64,000 nucleotides of DNA from Wolfiporia cocos. Its lineage: Eukaryota > Basidiomycota > Agaricomycetes > Polyporales > Phaeolaceae. Positions 46,001 to 53,159 of this stretch are shown one piece after another; the stretch's first letter is position 1; each line of letters starts with the position of its first letter. The notes beneath the pieces are model-generated. The model worked only from the letters and a program-made list of their open reading frames with translations, did no database searches and was not told the DNA's origin. Position numbers and translations under genes: made by a program. The DNA is taken from NCBI GenBank assembly GCA_029448655.1, contig JACCLO010000011.1, positions 3,038,001-3,102,000 on the forward strand, read 5' to 3'.

Positions 46001-47128
46001 TTCTGTTGATGTCAGGGATTGTGAGAGATATCCCACCGGCCGTTCGCGCCCTGTTTCATCTGTCTGTTTCAGTACTGCTCCTGTGGCGAACTGAGATGCG
46101 TCTGTTTCGAGGATGAACGGTTTCTCCTTGTCTGGTGTTCCCAGTGCGGGCGCCGTCGTGAATGCTTTCTTCATGAACTCGAATGCTTTCTGTTCTTTCT
46201 CCGTCCATTGGAACCCTGTCCCTGTGACCGTTTTTGTGAGGTCTACCAAGGGTCGGGCGTGCGTAGAGTAGTGATCGATAAATTTCCGATAAAAGTTCGC
46301 AAATCCTAGGAAGGATCTGACTTCTTTAAGATTTCGGGGAGTCGGCCACTCCTTAATCCCATTGAGTTTCGCTGGGTCCATCTGGATATTTCCTGGGGTG
46401 ATGACTAGTCCTAGGAATTCGACCCTGTCGACACCGAAGGCGCATTTCTCGGGTTTCACAAAGAGATGGTTATCCATCAATCTCTGAAGGATTCGCCGTT
46501 CCCGTTCCTTGTGTACTTTCTCGTCTTCTGAGAAAATGAGGATGTCGTCCATATAAACAAGCACCCATCCTTCGAGGATTTCTTCTTTCAGGATTTCGTT
46601 CATCATTGCTTGGAAGGTCCCGGGTGCATTGCACAATCCGAAAAACATAACCGTGGGCTCGTACAACCCTCGGTTTGTTTTGAAGGCCGCTTTCCATTCG
46701 TCTCCTTTTTTGATTCGCACGTTGTTGTATCCCGCTCTAAGGTCCATTTTAGTGAAGATCTTTGCTCCTTTTAGCTTTTCCAGGAGTTCTGAGATCAGTG
46801 GCAAGGGATAGACGTTCTTTATCGTTCCTTCGTTCAGATATCGATAATCTTGACAGGGTCGTAGGCCGCTGTCCTTCTTTGGGACGAAAAAGAATGGTGA
46901 CGCCATCGGGGATTTCGAAGGGACTATGAATCCCTTGGCTAAGTTTTCTTTTAGGAATTCGTCCAGTGCTTGTTGCTCTTTAGGCGAGAGTGCATAGACT
47001 TTGCAGTCTTTCGGCACGAAATCGGGTTTTAATTCGATTGCGTGGTCCCATGGTCTCGACGGGGGGAACGCTGCTGCGGACTCCTTACTGAACACCTTGG
47101 CGAAGTCCAGTAGGTGTTTCGGGACCAT
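43088..47128 (-). CDS. pol: Chromovirus pol: RT, RNase H, integrase, chromodomain
   Basis: Open frame of 1346 residues. RT: SPFFFVPKKDSGLRPCQDYR, TKMDLRAGYNNVRI, FGLCNAPGTFQAMMN and catalytic VYMDDILIFS. RNase H: ILETDASQFATGAVL, with ERNYEIYDCKLLGI and RSDHQNLTYW. Integrase: HHCC finger (KYHDTIPAGHPG ... CAICQQMK), then D (SVDFVTDLP), D (SDRGPQF) and E (QTERMNQHIEVYL). After the GPFTI/KVHPVFHAALLKPF block the chromodomain covers about 44234-44397 (EVEAILTDRWKGKKHQYFVK, WKGYATADNSWE). The last 370 codons after the chromodomain have no recognised domain and overlap the zinc-knuckle ORF. Upstream the same frame continues through a TGA at 47225-47227 into dUTPase and protease. Confidence 0.93.
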   Translation of the reverse strand: MVPKHLLDFAKVFSKESAAAFPPSRPWDHAIELKPDFVPKDCKVYALSPKEQQALDEFLKENLAKGFIVPSKSPMASPFFFVPKKDSGLRPCQDYRYLNEGTIKNVYPLPLISELLEKLKGAKIFTKMDLRAGYNNVRIKKGDEWKAAFKTNRGLYEPTVMFFGLCNAPGTFQAMMNEILKEEILEGWVLVYMDDILIFSEDEKVHKERERRILQRLMDNHLFVKPEKCAFGVDRVEFLGLVITPGNIQMDPAKLNGIKEWPTPRNLKEVRSFLGFANFYRKFIDHYSTHARPLVDLTKTVTGTGFQWTEKEQKAFEFMKKAFTTAPALGTPDKEKPFILETDASQFATGAVLKQTDETGRERPVGYLSQSLTSTERNYEIYDCKLLGIVRALEEWRHLLEGAPHRILIRSDHQNLTYWRSAQRLNRRQARWHLFLSQFDLKLQHVPGRKLVMANTLSRLYHLDESNKDNEEITMIPDELVVHAIQIPIIDRIKIANDRDESAEQAIRALGGTGEFPARTTADEWQQTDGILLYRGRIYVPRDEGLRRDVISKYHDTIPAGHPGIWGTTVQVKTHFWWPDMGTMIAEYVRGCAICQQMKPDRNPLKPPLQPIPTREDALPFSQCSVDFVTDLPRVGKYDSMMVIVDHGLSKAISLTPCDKTITSEGAAEIFHRKIYSLYGIPRKIISDRGPQFALKLFKELCKLQGTESAMSTAYHPRTDGQTERMNQHIEVYLCIYCMNDPFQWVQRLPDVEFAHNTRRTKNPPAPLEIILGYVPRGFPDYDRVGNVPAAVDRIKKIKEARKMAFIAHELAQKRMAGRFLRELPKLEKGDKVWLDAKNLTIPYESNKLAPKREGPFTITEKMGPTTYRLQLPTSWKVHPVFHAALLKPFKETRVHGPNYLRPPPDIIKGQEEYEVEAILTDRWKGKKHQYFVKWKGYATADNSWEDEANLEHSKELMKDYHRTRVRTTPTLENRTVIVCRRLATSFPAVPQPPAMQIVEKADREVRHQEGTPPSIYRLDTPSSGTGPRDLLLAEPMAGRPSSTSRRTSPTFTARTRTSPRTSSEWRGRSERRERDSSYSPTDLSTDWPPLQRPDYDTRSTTSRIASTLLPVDPNTHHDPPAFSPPTNDAELQGRLILWRAIEYYFLCLPRLRGPAEQELETRRHVFLVWEATGDVNHLHARRALGLPQRDSEERIARHLFDDLRRCRALPARSLSEVRGSTNETPPPYPHGPHGTSTEPHTTGGINITNTSAISLPYGYQRGPHLSSRVDNVAPPTTGSSTAPTIFAELVGSINQVIDRMNATNTSYGELLRPRPSAGTATSTTNRMPRHSEEGNLGNSSRPTNA
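43131..44192 (-). CDS. Extra 3' ORF (353 aa) with two zinc knuckles, overlapping pol
   Basis: Frame of 353 residues starting MSTARHQLPRRTATPG about 40 bp after the chromodomain, in a different frame from pol, which also stays open here. It has an amphipathic, probably helical segment near residues 75-115 (LTHVYSSYQNITEDLVRMEG, QREGLELLTDRLIDRL), an Arg/Pro-rich middle, and near the C-terminus two Cys/His knuckles: CRQCGSANHWILDC (CX2CX4HX4C, canonical) and CRTCGLNQPGHRQNEC (CX2CX6HX4C). It ends DIYNEQDAEAL. The knuckles argue that this frame is the coding one and that the overlapping pol extension is at least partly fortuitous. It may bind RNA as a second nucleocapsid-like protein. No homologue is recognised with certainty. 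Confidence 0.6.
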   Translation of the reverse strand: MSTARHQLPRRTATPGDADRREGRPRGTPPRRYSPQHLQIRHALLWYRAEGPFAGRADGWSALFDIAQDLTHVYSSYQNITEDLVRMEGQIRAQREGLELLTDRLIDRLATTTTARLRHALNDFEDREHVTPSRPEYTPRPARFFTSDERRRVARPFDFMEGDRVLFPLPTETQRARRTGARNPTPRISGMGGNGRREPPARPTSPRATPARQRRANSTPPIRRSPSVQSITREEFERGAREHERDTASLPTWAARDLHRAAHHWRYQHNEYLRDIPSLRVPARPSPEQPCRQCGSANHWILDCPDYICRTCGLNQPGHRQNECHQHFVWRTPTTPSLSGNGDIYNEQDAEAL

Positions 47129-47224
47129 CTCCTCAATCGTTCGTTCTGGCTCGGGGGTTTTCTGTGCGAATTCCTGGGATTTCGTCAGCGCTTTCCTGAC
47201 AGCTTTGATGATTTGTATCTTTGT

Positions 47225-48139
47225 TCAGAACTTCTTCCGCATCTCCCCTTTCTTTCCTATGATCCTAGGGTTATTTTTTGCGAAGCGTCGGATCGCTTCG
47301 TACTCCTCGGGAGTATAGAGCCGCTGCGCTGTTTCTTCTGGTTGGTCCGTGGATCCGAACCCTTTTTCCCCTCGTTCTGTTTTATCTAGGTCTTCGACCT
47401 CTAAGATGTCGGGGGTGAGGTGTCGTTCGAAGATTATCTGGGCTATTCGCATGCCTGGGATAACTCTATGTGCTTTGTCTGAGTGGTTGAAGACGATGGC
47501 TCCGACGTCTCCTCGGTAGTCCGAGTCTATAATTCCGGCTTGTACTACTAATCCGTGTCTGAGGGTGTTGCCTGATCGTCAGGCCATCCTTCCATACGAT
47601 CCCTTCGGGATCTTCATTTTTACTCCTGTGGAGACGAGTTTCCATCCTCCGGCGGGAATCTCGGTTTCTTCTGCGGCGTAGAGATCATACCCTGCAGCTT
47701 CTTGGGTCCCCCTTGTTGGAATTTTTCCTTCTGGGGCAACTACCATTTCCACCGTATCCATTCGGATTGTGGCTTCCTGTTTCTTTTCTTCTGCCCCTAG
47801 TATTGATCGTACATCGACTGTTTGGTCCTTCCAGTCGATTGTGGGGTTTTCGTCTTTCAACCATCCATACCCTAGAATCATATTCTCCGTTCCGATTGAT
47901 CCTACCAGGAATCGGACTTTTCGCGTTTTCTGGGTCTTTGGATATCGTAGTAGTATGGTGGCTTCTTGGTCTATTCGCCCATCTTTGTTTTCTGTTCCGT
48001 CAACATTTTTGACGATGATCGGGTTCTTCAAGGGTTGCGTGGGCACCTTGTATTTTTCTACCACTCTGCTGTGGATCAGGTTCGACATTGCTCCTGAGTC
48101 GATTAGTGCATTGCACTTCACGGGTTTTGCCAGCGTCAT
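47225..48139 (-). CDS. Chromovirus protease plus dUTPase domain, two in-frame TGA
   Basis: Same frame as pol. The aspartic protease has CNALIDSGAMSNLIHSR and later LGYGWLKDENPTIDWK. It is followed directly by a trimeric-type dUTPase with all five motifs in order: 1, AAGYDLYAAEE; 2, IPKGSYGRMA-stop-RSG; 3, AGIIDSDYRGDVGAI; 4, GMRIAQIIFER; 5, ERGEKGFGSTD. A TGA at 47579-47581 falls inside motif 2 and another at 47225-47227 separates this part from RT. Open sequence also extends upstream of 48139 toward the gag stop in this frame. dUTPase removes dUTP and so limits uracil in reverse transcripts. Either the TGA codons are read through or this copy was mobilised in trans. Confidence 0.85.
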
Positions 48140-48228
48140 GATTACCGGGATGAAGAGGGATCGATTCTTCTCGAACGAGGTAATTACATGTGCTGCTTTC
48201 TCGGAGGGTAAGACCGTGGGCTTCCCTC

Positions 48229-50075
48229 CTAGGCAAAATCCTGTTCTTCTACGAGCCGTGCTAGGAGCTCGGGGTTCTTGGCTTTCAGAGCCCTAATTGC
48301 TGTGACTGCTCTGTTAGCGGTGATGTATTCAGTTTCTTCCTCGGAGACTTCTTCGATGCGGGCTTCTTGCTCGGTTTCTTCTTCTTCGGTCTTTCGAGTA
48401 GTCCGCCTAGGGCGGGCTGGCTTCCTTGGCTTCTTCGGGCAATCTCGCGACATATGCCCTGGCTGATGGCAGGTGAAACACTTGCCCTTTTTGATGTGAT
48501 CATCCCTTTCCTGGGTGGTCATTCGATCTACATCCATCGCATTCGGATCTTTTGGTGCGGTCGTCTGAGGAGCACTAGCGCGTCCGTTATTCTGGTTCGA
48601 GGCTTGCCAAGCCTTCTTCTTGATAAACGGCTTATCCCGTTTCAAGAATATCTTGTACGTATTTTCATAGTATGAGGCAGCGGACTGCCATTCATCAATG
48701 GTCGCTGGTAGCGGTCGAACGCCGATGATATATCGGGTCGTATGTTCGGGTAACCCTTTCTCGAAGAGGGTTATGAGCAACGCGTTTCCGTCTGCGCTGT
48801 ATCGATTGTACTGGGCCTTCCCGGCCAAGTTGTTGAACTCGGTGATATAATCATCGATGTCCTTTCTGTCCTGGGCTACCTCTAGGATTTTCTTCCGCGC
48901 CTTCTGTACCTCTTCGATGGCTCCGAAGGCTTTCTGAAAGTTTGCATCAAACTGTGTGAGACTAGGCGGGAAGAATCGTTTCGTCAGGGGGTTTGTATAA
49001 ACCCGGTGGTAGTTCTGTTTCCATTGGCCCGTTTTCCCCTTGTTCGAAATATAAGAGAGGATAAAGATCACTCTCTGGACGTCGTTCTGGAATGACGTTT
49101 CGTACATCGTAAACCAGGAATTGCACTGGTTTATGAAGTTCTGCATGTCGGATCGTTCCCCGTCGAATACGTCTGGGGGGTTGATCTTTATCATTGGGGG
49201 TCGGTAGTACGGGTTCGGCGCCGGAGGTTGGGGCTGCGGCGCATTCGGTGGCGGAGGCCCGCCTGGGGGTCCTCCTCCTCCCGGGTATCCTCCACCCGGG
49301 TTTCCTGGGTTTCCTCCGGGGTTCCCTGGGTTCCCTCCAGGGTTTCCTCCTCCGGGGTTCACGGGGGTTCCTCCTCCGAGTCCTCCAGGAGGGGGGGGTT
49401 CCCTCCTCCGAGTCCGAAGTTTCCTCCCAGTCCTCCTCCGCTTGTACCTGCGGAGGTTCGTCCAAATAGGCCTGAAGGCCACGTTCCTGGGTTTGTCGTT
49501 CCCATTCCTCCGCTTGGGCTAGTCCAAGACGGATTTCCTCCGCTACCCATTCCGGGTGCGTTCTGTGGGGGGTTTCCAAAGAGGTCTGTTCCTCCAGCCA
49601 TAGGCCCAATCCCACTCTGCGCAAAAGCAGATATAAATCCTGGAGGGTCCTGTCCTCCGGTCTGGCTGTTATCTGTTCCTGTAAGGTTTCCAGGATTTCT
49701 CCCATCATCTCCGATGCGCTCAATTCCTGCCATTCCTGTGGCGCCCGAAGGCTGATTCGTATTTCCATCGGCATCGAAGGTTCTGTTGATGGTTTCGGTT
49801 TCGTTTTCGGTCAACGTCGCGGTTGACATCGGAGGAATTTCTCCGAATCGTTCGAACACTTCACGCGTTATTTCCCAAGCGGTCGTTCTTGCGGAGGGGT
49901 ATATTTCTACCCACTTCGATGCCCTATCTTCTCTTGGGATGACAACAATTCCTCCGCGGTTACGGAAGGCTCCAATGGTGTCAGTCCACTCGTATCGGTT
50001 GAGTCTGTAGACTCCCTGAATGTCCTCGGGCAAGAGTTCAATCAGTCGTGCTGGGAATTCTGGTCCAAATATCAT
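48229..50075 (-). CDS. gag: Chromovirus gag with CCHC; frame change at a C8 run
   Basis: The N-terminal part runs from ATG 50075 (MIFGPEFPARLIELLPEDIQ) in one frame and becomes Gly/Asn/Pro-rich (SGGGLGGNFGLGGGNPP). At a run of eight C on the coding strand (49391-49398) the natural continuation (PGGLGGGTPVNPGGGNPGG) is in the -1 frame. The second part holds the capsid-like region (INPPDVFDGERSDMQNFINQ, FDANFQKAFGAIEEVQKARK, ADGNALLITLFEKGLPEH) and the nucleocapsid knuckle CFTCHQPGHMSRDC, ending LVEEQDFA at the TAG at 48229. The shift is either programmed slippage on C CCC CCC or a one-base homopolymer change. A third overlapping frame (48962-49774) is treated as a shadow. Confidence 0.82.
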
Positions 50076-50121
50076 GTGCCCTTGCACCGTGGTAGGTGAG
50101 GGTGTGATAAGCTCGACCTTC

Positions 50122-50829
50122 TGTTACGGGTCGAATACCCGTTCGTATATTCGAGTCGCGAATATAAATCGTTCTTCTGCACGTAGGCACGCAGCTGTGT
50201 GCAAGGCAAATACTCGTTAGATGCCTTCGGGTCCTAAGTGAAGTCCTTAGGAGATCGGTTAATATCCAATACACGTTAGAGGATATAATCTGTTCAAGTG
50301 CGAGTTGAATAGAATGTAAGACTCGCCTAAGTCCGAGAAGTCAGTGTGCACTTCGAGGACTTAGTCGTTCGATTGCTCGAGTGAAAAATACTGAGCGTAG
50401 TTTCCTACGTTTGAGAACGAGTATAAGACTTCTTGTTTGTACAACAAGGTCGAGCTGAAGAGCCTCGACAGTAAGTACACGAGTTTATATACTACGTTAG
50501 CTTTCAGGGGTCAAGCCTGTCCCAGATGTCACCGCTACTATCTACGCTATAGTACCAAACGTTTGATAAGTATGTAGTGATATATCCGAGACGATAGATA
50601 GGAATGATGGCGGTTGAACGCCATCTATCAGCTAATAAATGATAAACATGAAACGGTGGCAGAGTTGGATCTGCCAGCGATGAAACGCGTCCTATAGACT
50701 AGTACAACTGGGGATGCGCCCAGTAGAGTCACGAGTAGCCAGGGGAGTTGGTTGCGCAACAAGTCCCTGTATCGTATTCGACCGATGGTGAGTTCTGCAG
50801 ATATTCGAAAAATCAAAATAATCGTAACA
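50122..50829 (-). repeat. 5' LTR of the chromovirus (708 bp)
   Basis: Upstream LTR for the minus-strand element, identical by eye to 42369-43076. Should contain the promoter for the genomic RNA. A short related sequence begins at 57903 and another, reversed, ends near 63047. Confidence 0.95.
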
Positions 50830-50834
50830 CCATG
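50830..50834. repeat. Right target-site duplication CCATG
   Basis: Direct copy of 42364-42368. Confidence 0.9.
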
Positions 50835-52190
50835 TCATGGGCTGATTTCATTGCCTCAGACATATACTAGCCAACACCGACAAGTTCCCTTATCTTATCT
50901 TATCATAGTGCTTGTTTGTTATATAGTAACCCTAGTCATGTGCCAAACCCTAACCCAATCCAAGGTGTAGCCACAATCCTAGATTACCAATCACAACATG
51001 ATCACAACACGATCATATGTTTTGCTGCTACGCTACCATAGATACAGCATCACGGCTCATTAGCCATAACATGTACAAACACCTGTAGAGCTTATATACA
51101 GGCCTGCAAGCTGGGTAGCACCCCAGACTTGTCTTGGCCTTTTATGCCTTGAGTAACCCTGACCAGGAATACACCTTTATGTGAGTACTATTCCCCAGGC
51201 TCTTGCTTGAGATCGTTGCTTGTGTCAGGCCACCCTTTCAAAAGGAGCTGAATGACTACTCACGAGGCTAGGCCATCATTTGTAAGCACAAGTAGTTTTT
51301 TAGTTTTTGAATTTAATTCTGTGTATCTAGTTCTATCTAATGTGCAGTGACACAGACCTGTGTCAACCACCACCACCCACGCCCCACCTCCCCTAGCCCT
51401 GTTCTCCACTACCCAACAACAATACTCAATACCAGAGGCTCCCAGTCTGGTGCACTATATCCGCATCTCCATCCAGGGGTAGGCCAAAGGCAAGATGTCA
51501 CAAGTCAAGGTACTAAGACTAGCAGGTAGGCTATCATGCAAGCAGCAGAGGTATTGCAAGTAAGGGGGCCTAAGCCCCAGAGTGAGATTGAGAAGTCTGA
51601 GGAGTATTCCTCAGACGTTCTAGCTTATATACATGTGGCGCAACATCTACACTAAAGTCTACCCTAAAGTGCAAGGCCTATGTGCAGGCGCTACAGTAGA
51701 GGCAGTGCTACAATCACATGATACATCATGTTAGATATGGGTTATCTTATCTGTGAGCCCATGCACAACTATCTATACATCACATGACTGAATACTTAAA
51801 GTCCTTGGTTCAACGCTGAGGGGGGGCAAATTACCCGTGTCACAGAAAACTGTGACATGCAGCTGTGTGTGGTCCCATCATGTATATATACAGTAGACCA
51901 TCATGTCACTATTAGTGGTGCAAGCACTGGAGATGATATCAATAGGCTGGTCAAGAATGCATTCTCCTGATACCTACCAGGTGAGTGCCTCCACCTGCTC
52001 TCCTGTTCATGGCACCACTGTCAGGTGGAATACCTTGTGTGTCCTGTGCTTGTGCATCACAAAGGGGCTCTGAGAATAACAGAGAAGGACATTCATTGCG
52101 TTCACAAACAGCAGCATGACCATTTTATCTTTGCAGATGACCCCACAAGATCTCTGAGCGAGAACCGCACCAGTTGCGACCTCTTCCACT
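50835..52190. repeat. LTR-like repeat debris
   Basis: The part at 50,880-51,250 is homologous to the insertion at 34.95-35.30 kb in reverse orientation and includes CTTATATACAGG and AGCACCCCAGACTTGTC. The part at 51,590-51,630 holds a hairpin GTCTGAGGAGTATTCCTCAGAC followed by TTATATACATG, a unit seen again near 56,147 and, reversed, near 57,400. Hairpins of GTGTCACAG...CTGTGACA type occur near 51,838-51,858. These look like eroded LTRs. No open frames of note. Confidence 0.5.
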
Positions 52191-53151
52191 TAGTGTTGCC
52201 GAAGTTCAGTTCAGAACCAAGGTTCAGAACCTGAACCACCTGAACCGAACCTAGATTCAGGTTCAGTCCAGGTCCGGTTCAGGGTAGGACATCAAGGTTC
52301 GGTTCTTGGTTCAGGGGGGTCATGGGTACCCTTGAACCAGGTTCGAACCGGACTGAACCTTGAACCACATAGCATTAACATATTCTGTGTAGCCACTGGT
52401 GGATAAGCATCAATTACAATTATGTTCTTGCCATCTTTGCTATAGTGTTGTTGCAGTAAGTTATGGATAGCTGGCTTCACCATAGCAAGCATCAGCACTC
52501 ATATACTCTAGTCTCCCAATATGGCAAGGGCTCAACCCCATGCTGGGATCACCATGCTTTCTGTGGCACTGGGCTGCATTTGTTGCTGTCAGATGAAGTA
52601 AGAAATGTAGAAGATTATGTTCCACTTCATATCCATGATCCTAGGTTATATACAGTGTTGTCTAAGAATGGTTTGTTATTGAGGTTTGCCTCAGGCTAAT
52701 TCACAATCATAAACTCTGATTACTGAACTGCTCAAAATGGCTGCCTTGAGTGATTATTGTCCATCTAAAATTTATGTTTACCACTCTAATCAAGATTAAG
52801 AGCCACTTTGGAATTCAGCCCAATAGACACCAAATGAAGGCACTGCAGAACTTGAAGTGTGATTACTTTAGTGGGTTCAATAGTGCCGGGAATGAGGTAG
52901 GCAATTGAGGGCAATTGGTATACATAGAAAGGTGCATGAAGTTGGTGTCTAAATTATTATTTTTACACTCTATAGAAGCAAGTAACTTAGCGGTTCGAAC
53001 CTAGTTCGAACCATGAACCGAACCTGATGAACCAGTTCACCAGGTTCAGTCCAGGTTCAGGTTCAGGTTCAGGCTCCCTGCAGTCGGTTCGGTTCTGGGT
53101 TCAGCCCTAGACCCCCCTGAACCTGAACCGAACTGAACTTCGGCAACACTA
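52191..53151. mobile_element. hAT-type element (961 bp) with GGTTCA subterminal arrays
   Basis: Termini TAGTGTTGCCGAAGTTCAGT and the inverted copy at the right end are flanked by the 8-bp duplication CTTCCACT (52183-52190 and 53152-53159). About 170 bp at each end is packed with degenerate GGTTCAG/CTGAACC words in both directions. The middle 600 bp is unrelated, AT-richer, and holds short frames (for example 52463-52699 plus, 52292-52498 minus) that do not resemble a hAT transposase, so it is non-autonomous and may carry captured sequence. It shares architecture, not sequence, with the element at 35447-36016. Confidence 0.9.
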
Positions 53152-53159
53152 CTTCCACT

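Larger units (their letters stand above)
42369..50829 (-). mobile_element. Full-length Ty3/gypsy chromovirus with dUTPase and extra ORF
   Basis: An 8461-bp LTR retrotransposon on the minus strand. The two 708-bp LTRs begin TGTTAC, end GTAACA and read as identical. A 5-bp target duplication CCATG flanks it (42364-42368 and 50830-50834). Internal order on the coding strand: gag (CCHC), protease, dUTPase, RT, RNase H, integrase (HHCC, DDE), chromodomain, then an extra overlapping ORF with zinc knuckles, and a purine tract next to the 3' LTR. The chromodomain places it among chromoviruses, which may target heterochromatin through it. No clear tRNA primer-binding site was found next to the 5' LTR. 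Insertion is recent by LTR identity, yet the coding region has frameshifts and two in-frame TGA codons. Confidence 0.95.

Noticed and set aside
48962..49774. 270-residue minus-strand frame overlapping gag (starts MPMEIRISLRAP)
   Set aside because: Overlaps both gag frames; composition is that of a shadow of the Gly/Pro-rich gag. The other frame joins gag N- and C-parts more naturally.
50075..50121. tRNA primer-binding site downstream of the 5' LTR
   Set aside because: No TGG-starting sequence complementary to a tRNA 3' end was seen next to the LTR; self-priming cannot be judged by eye.
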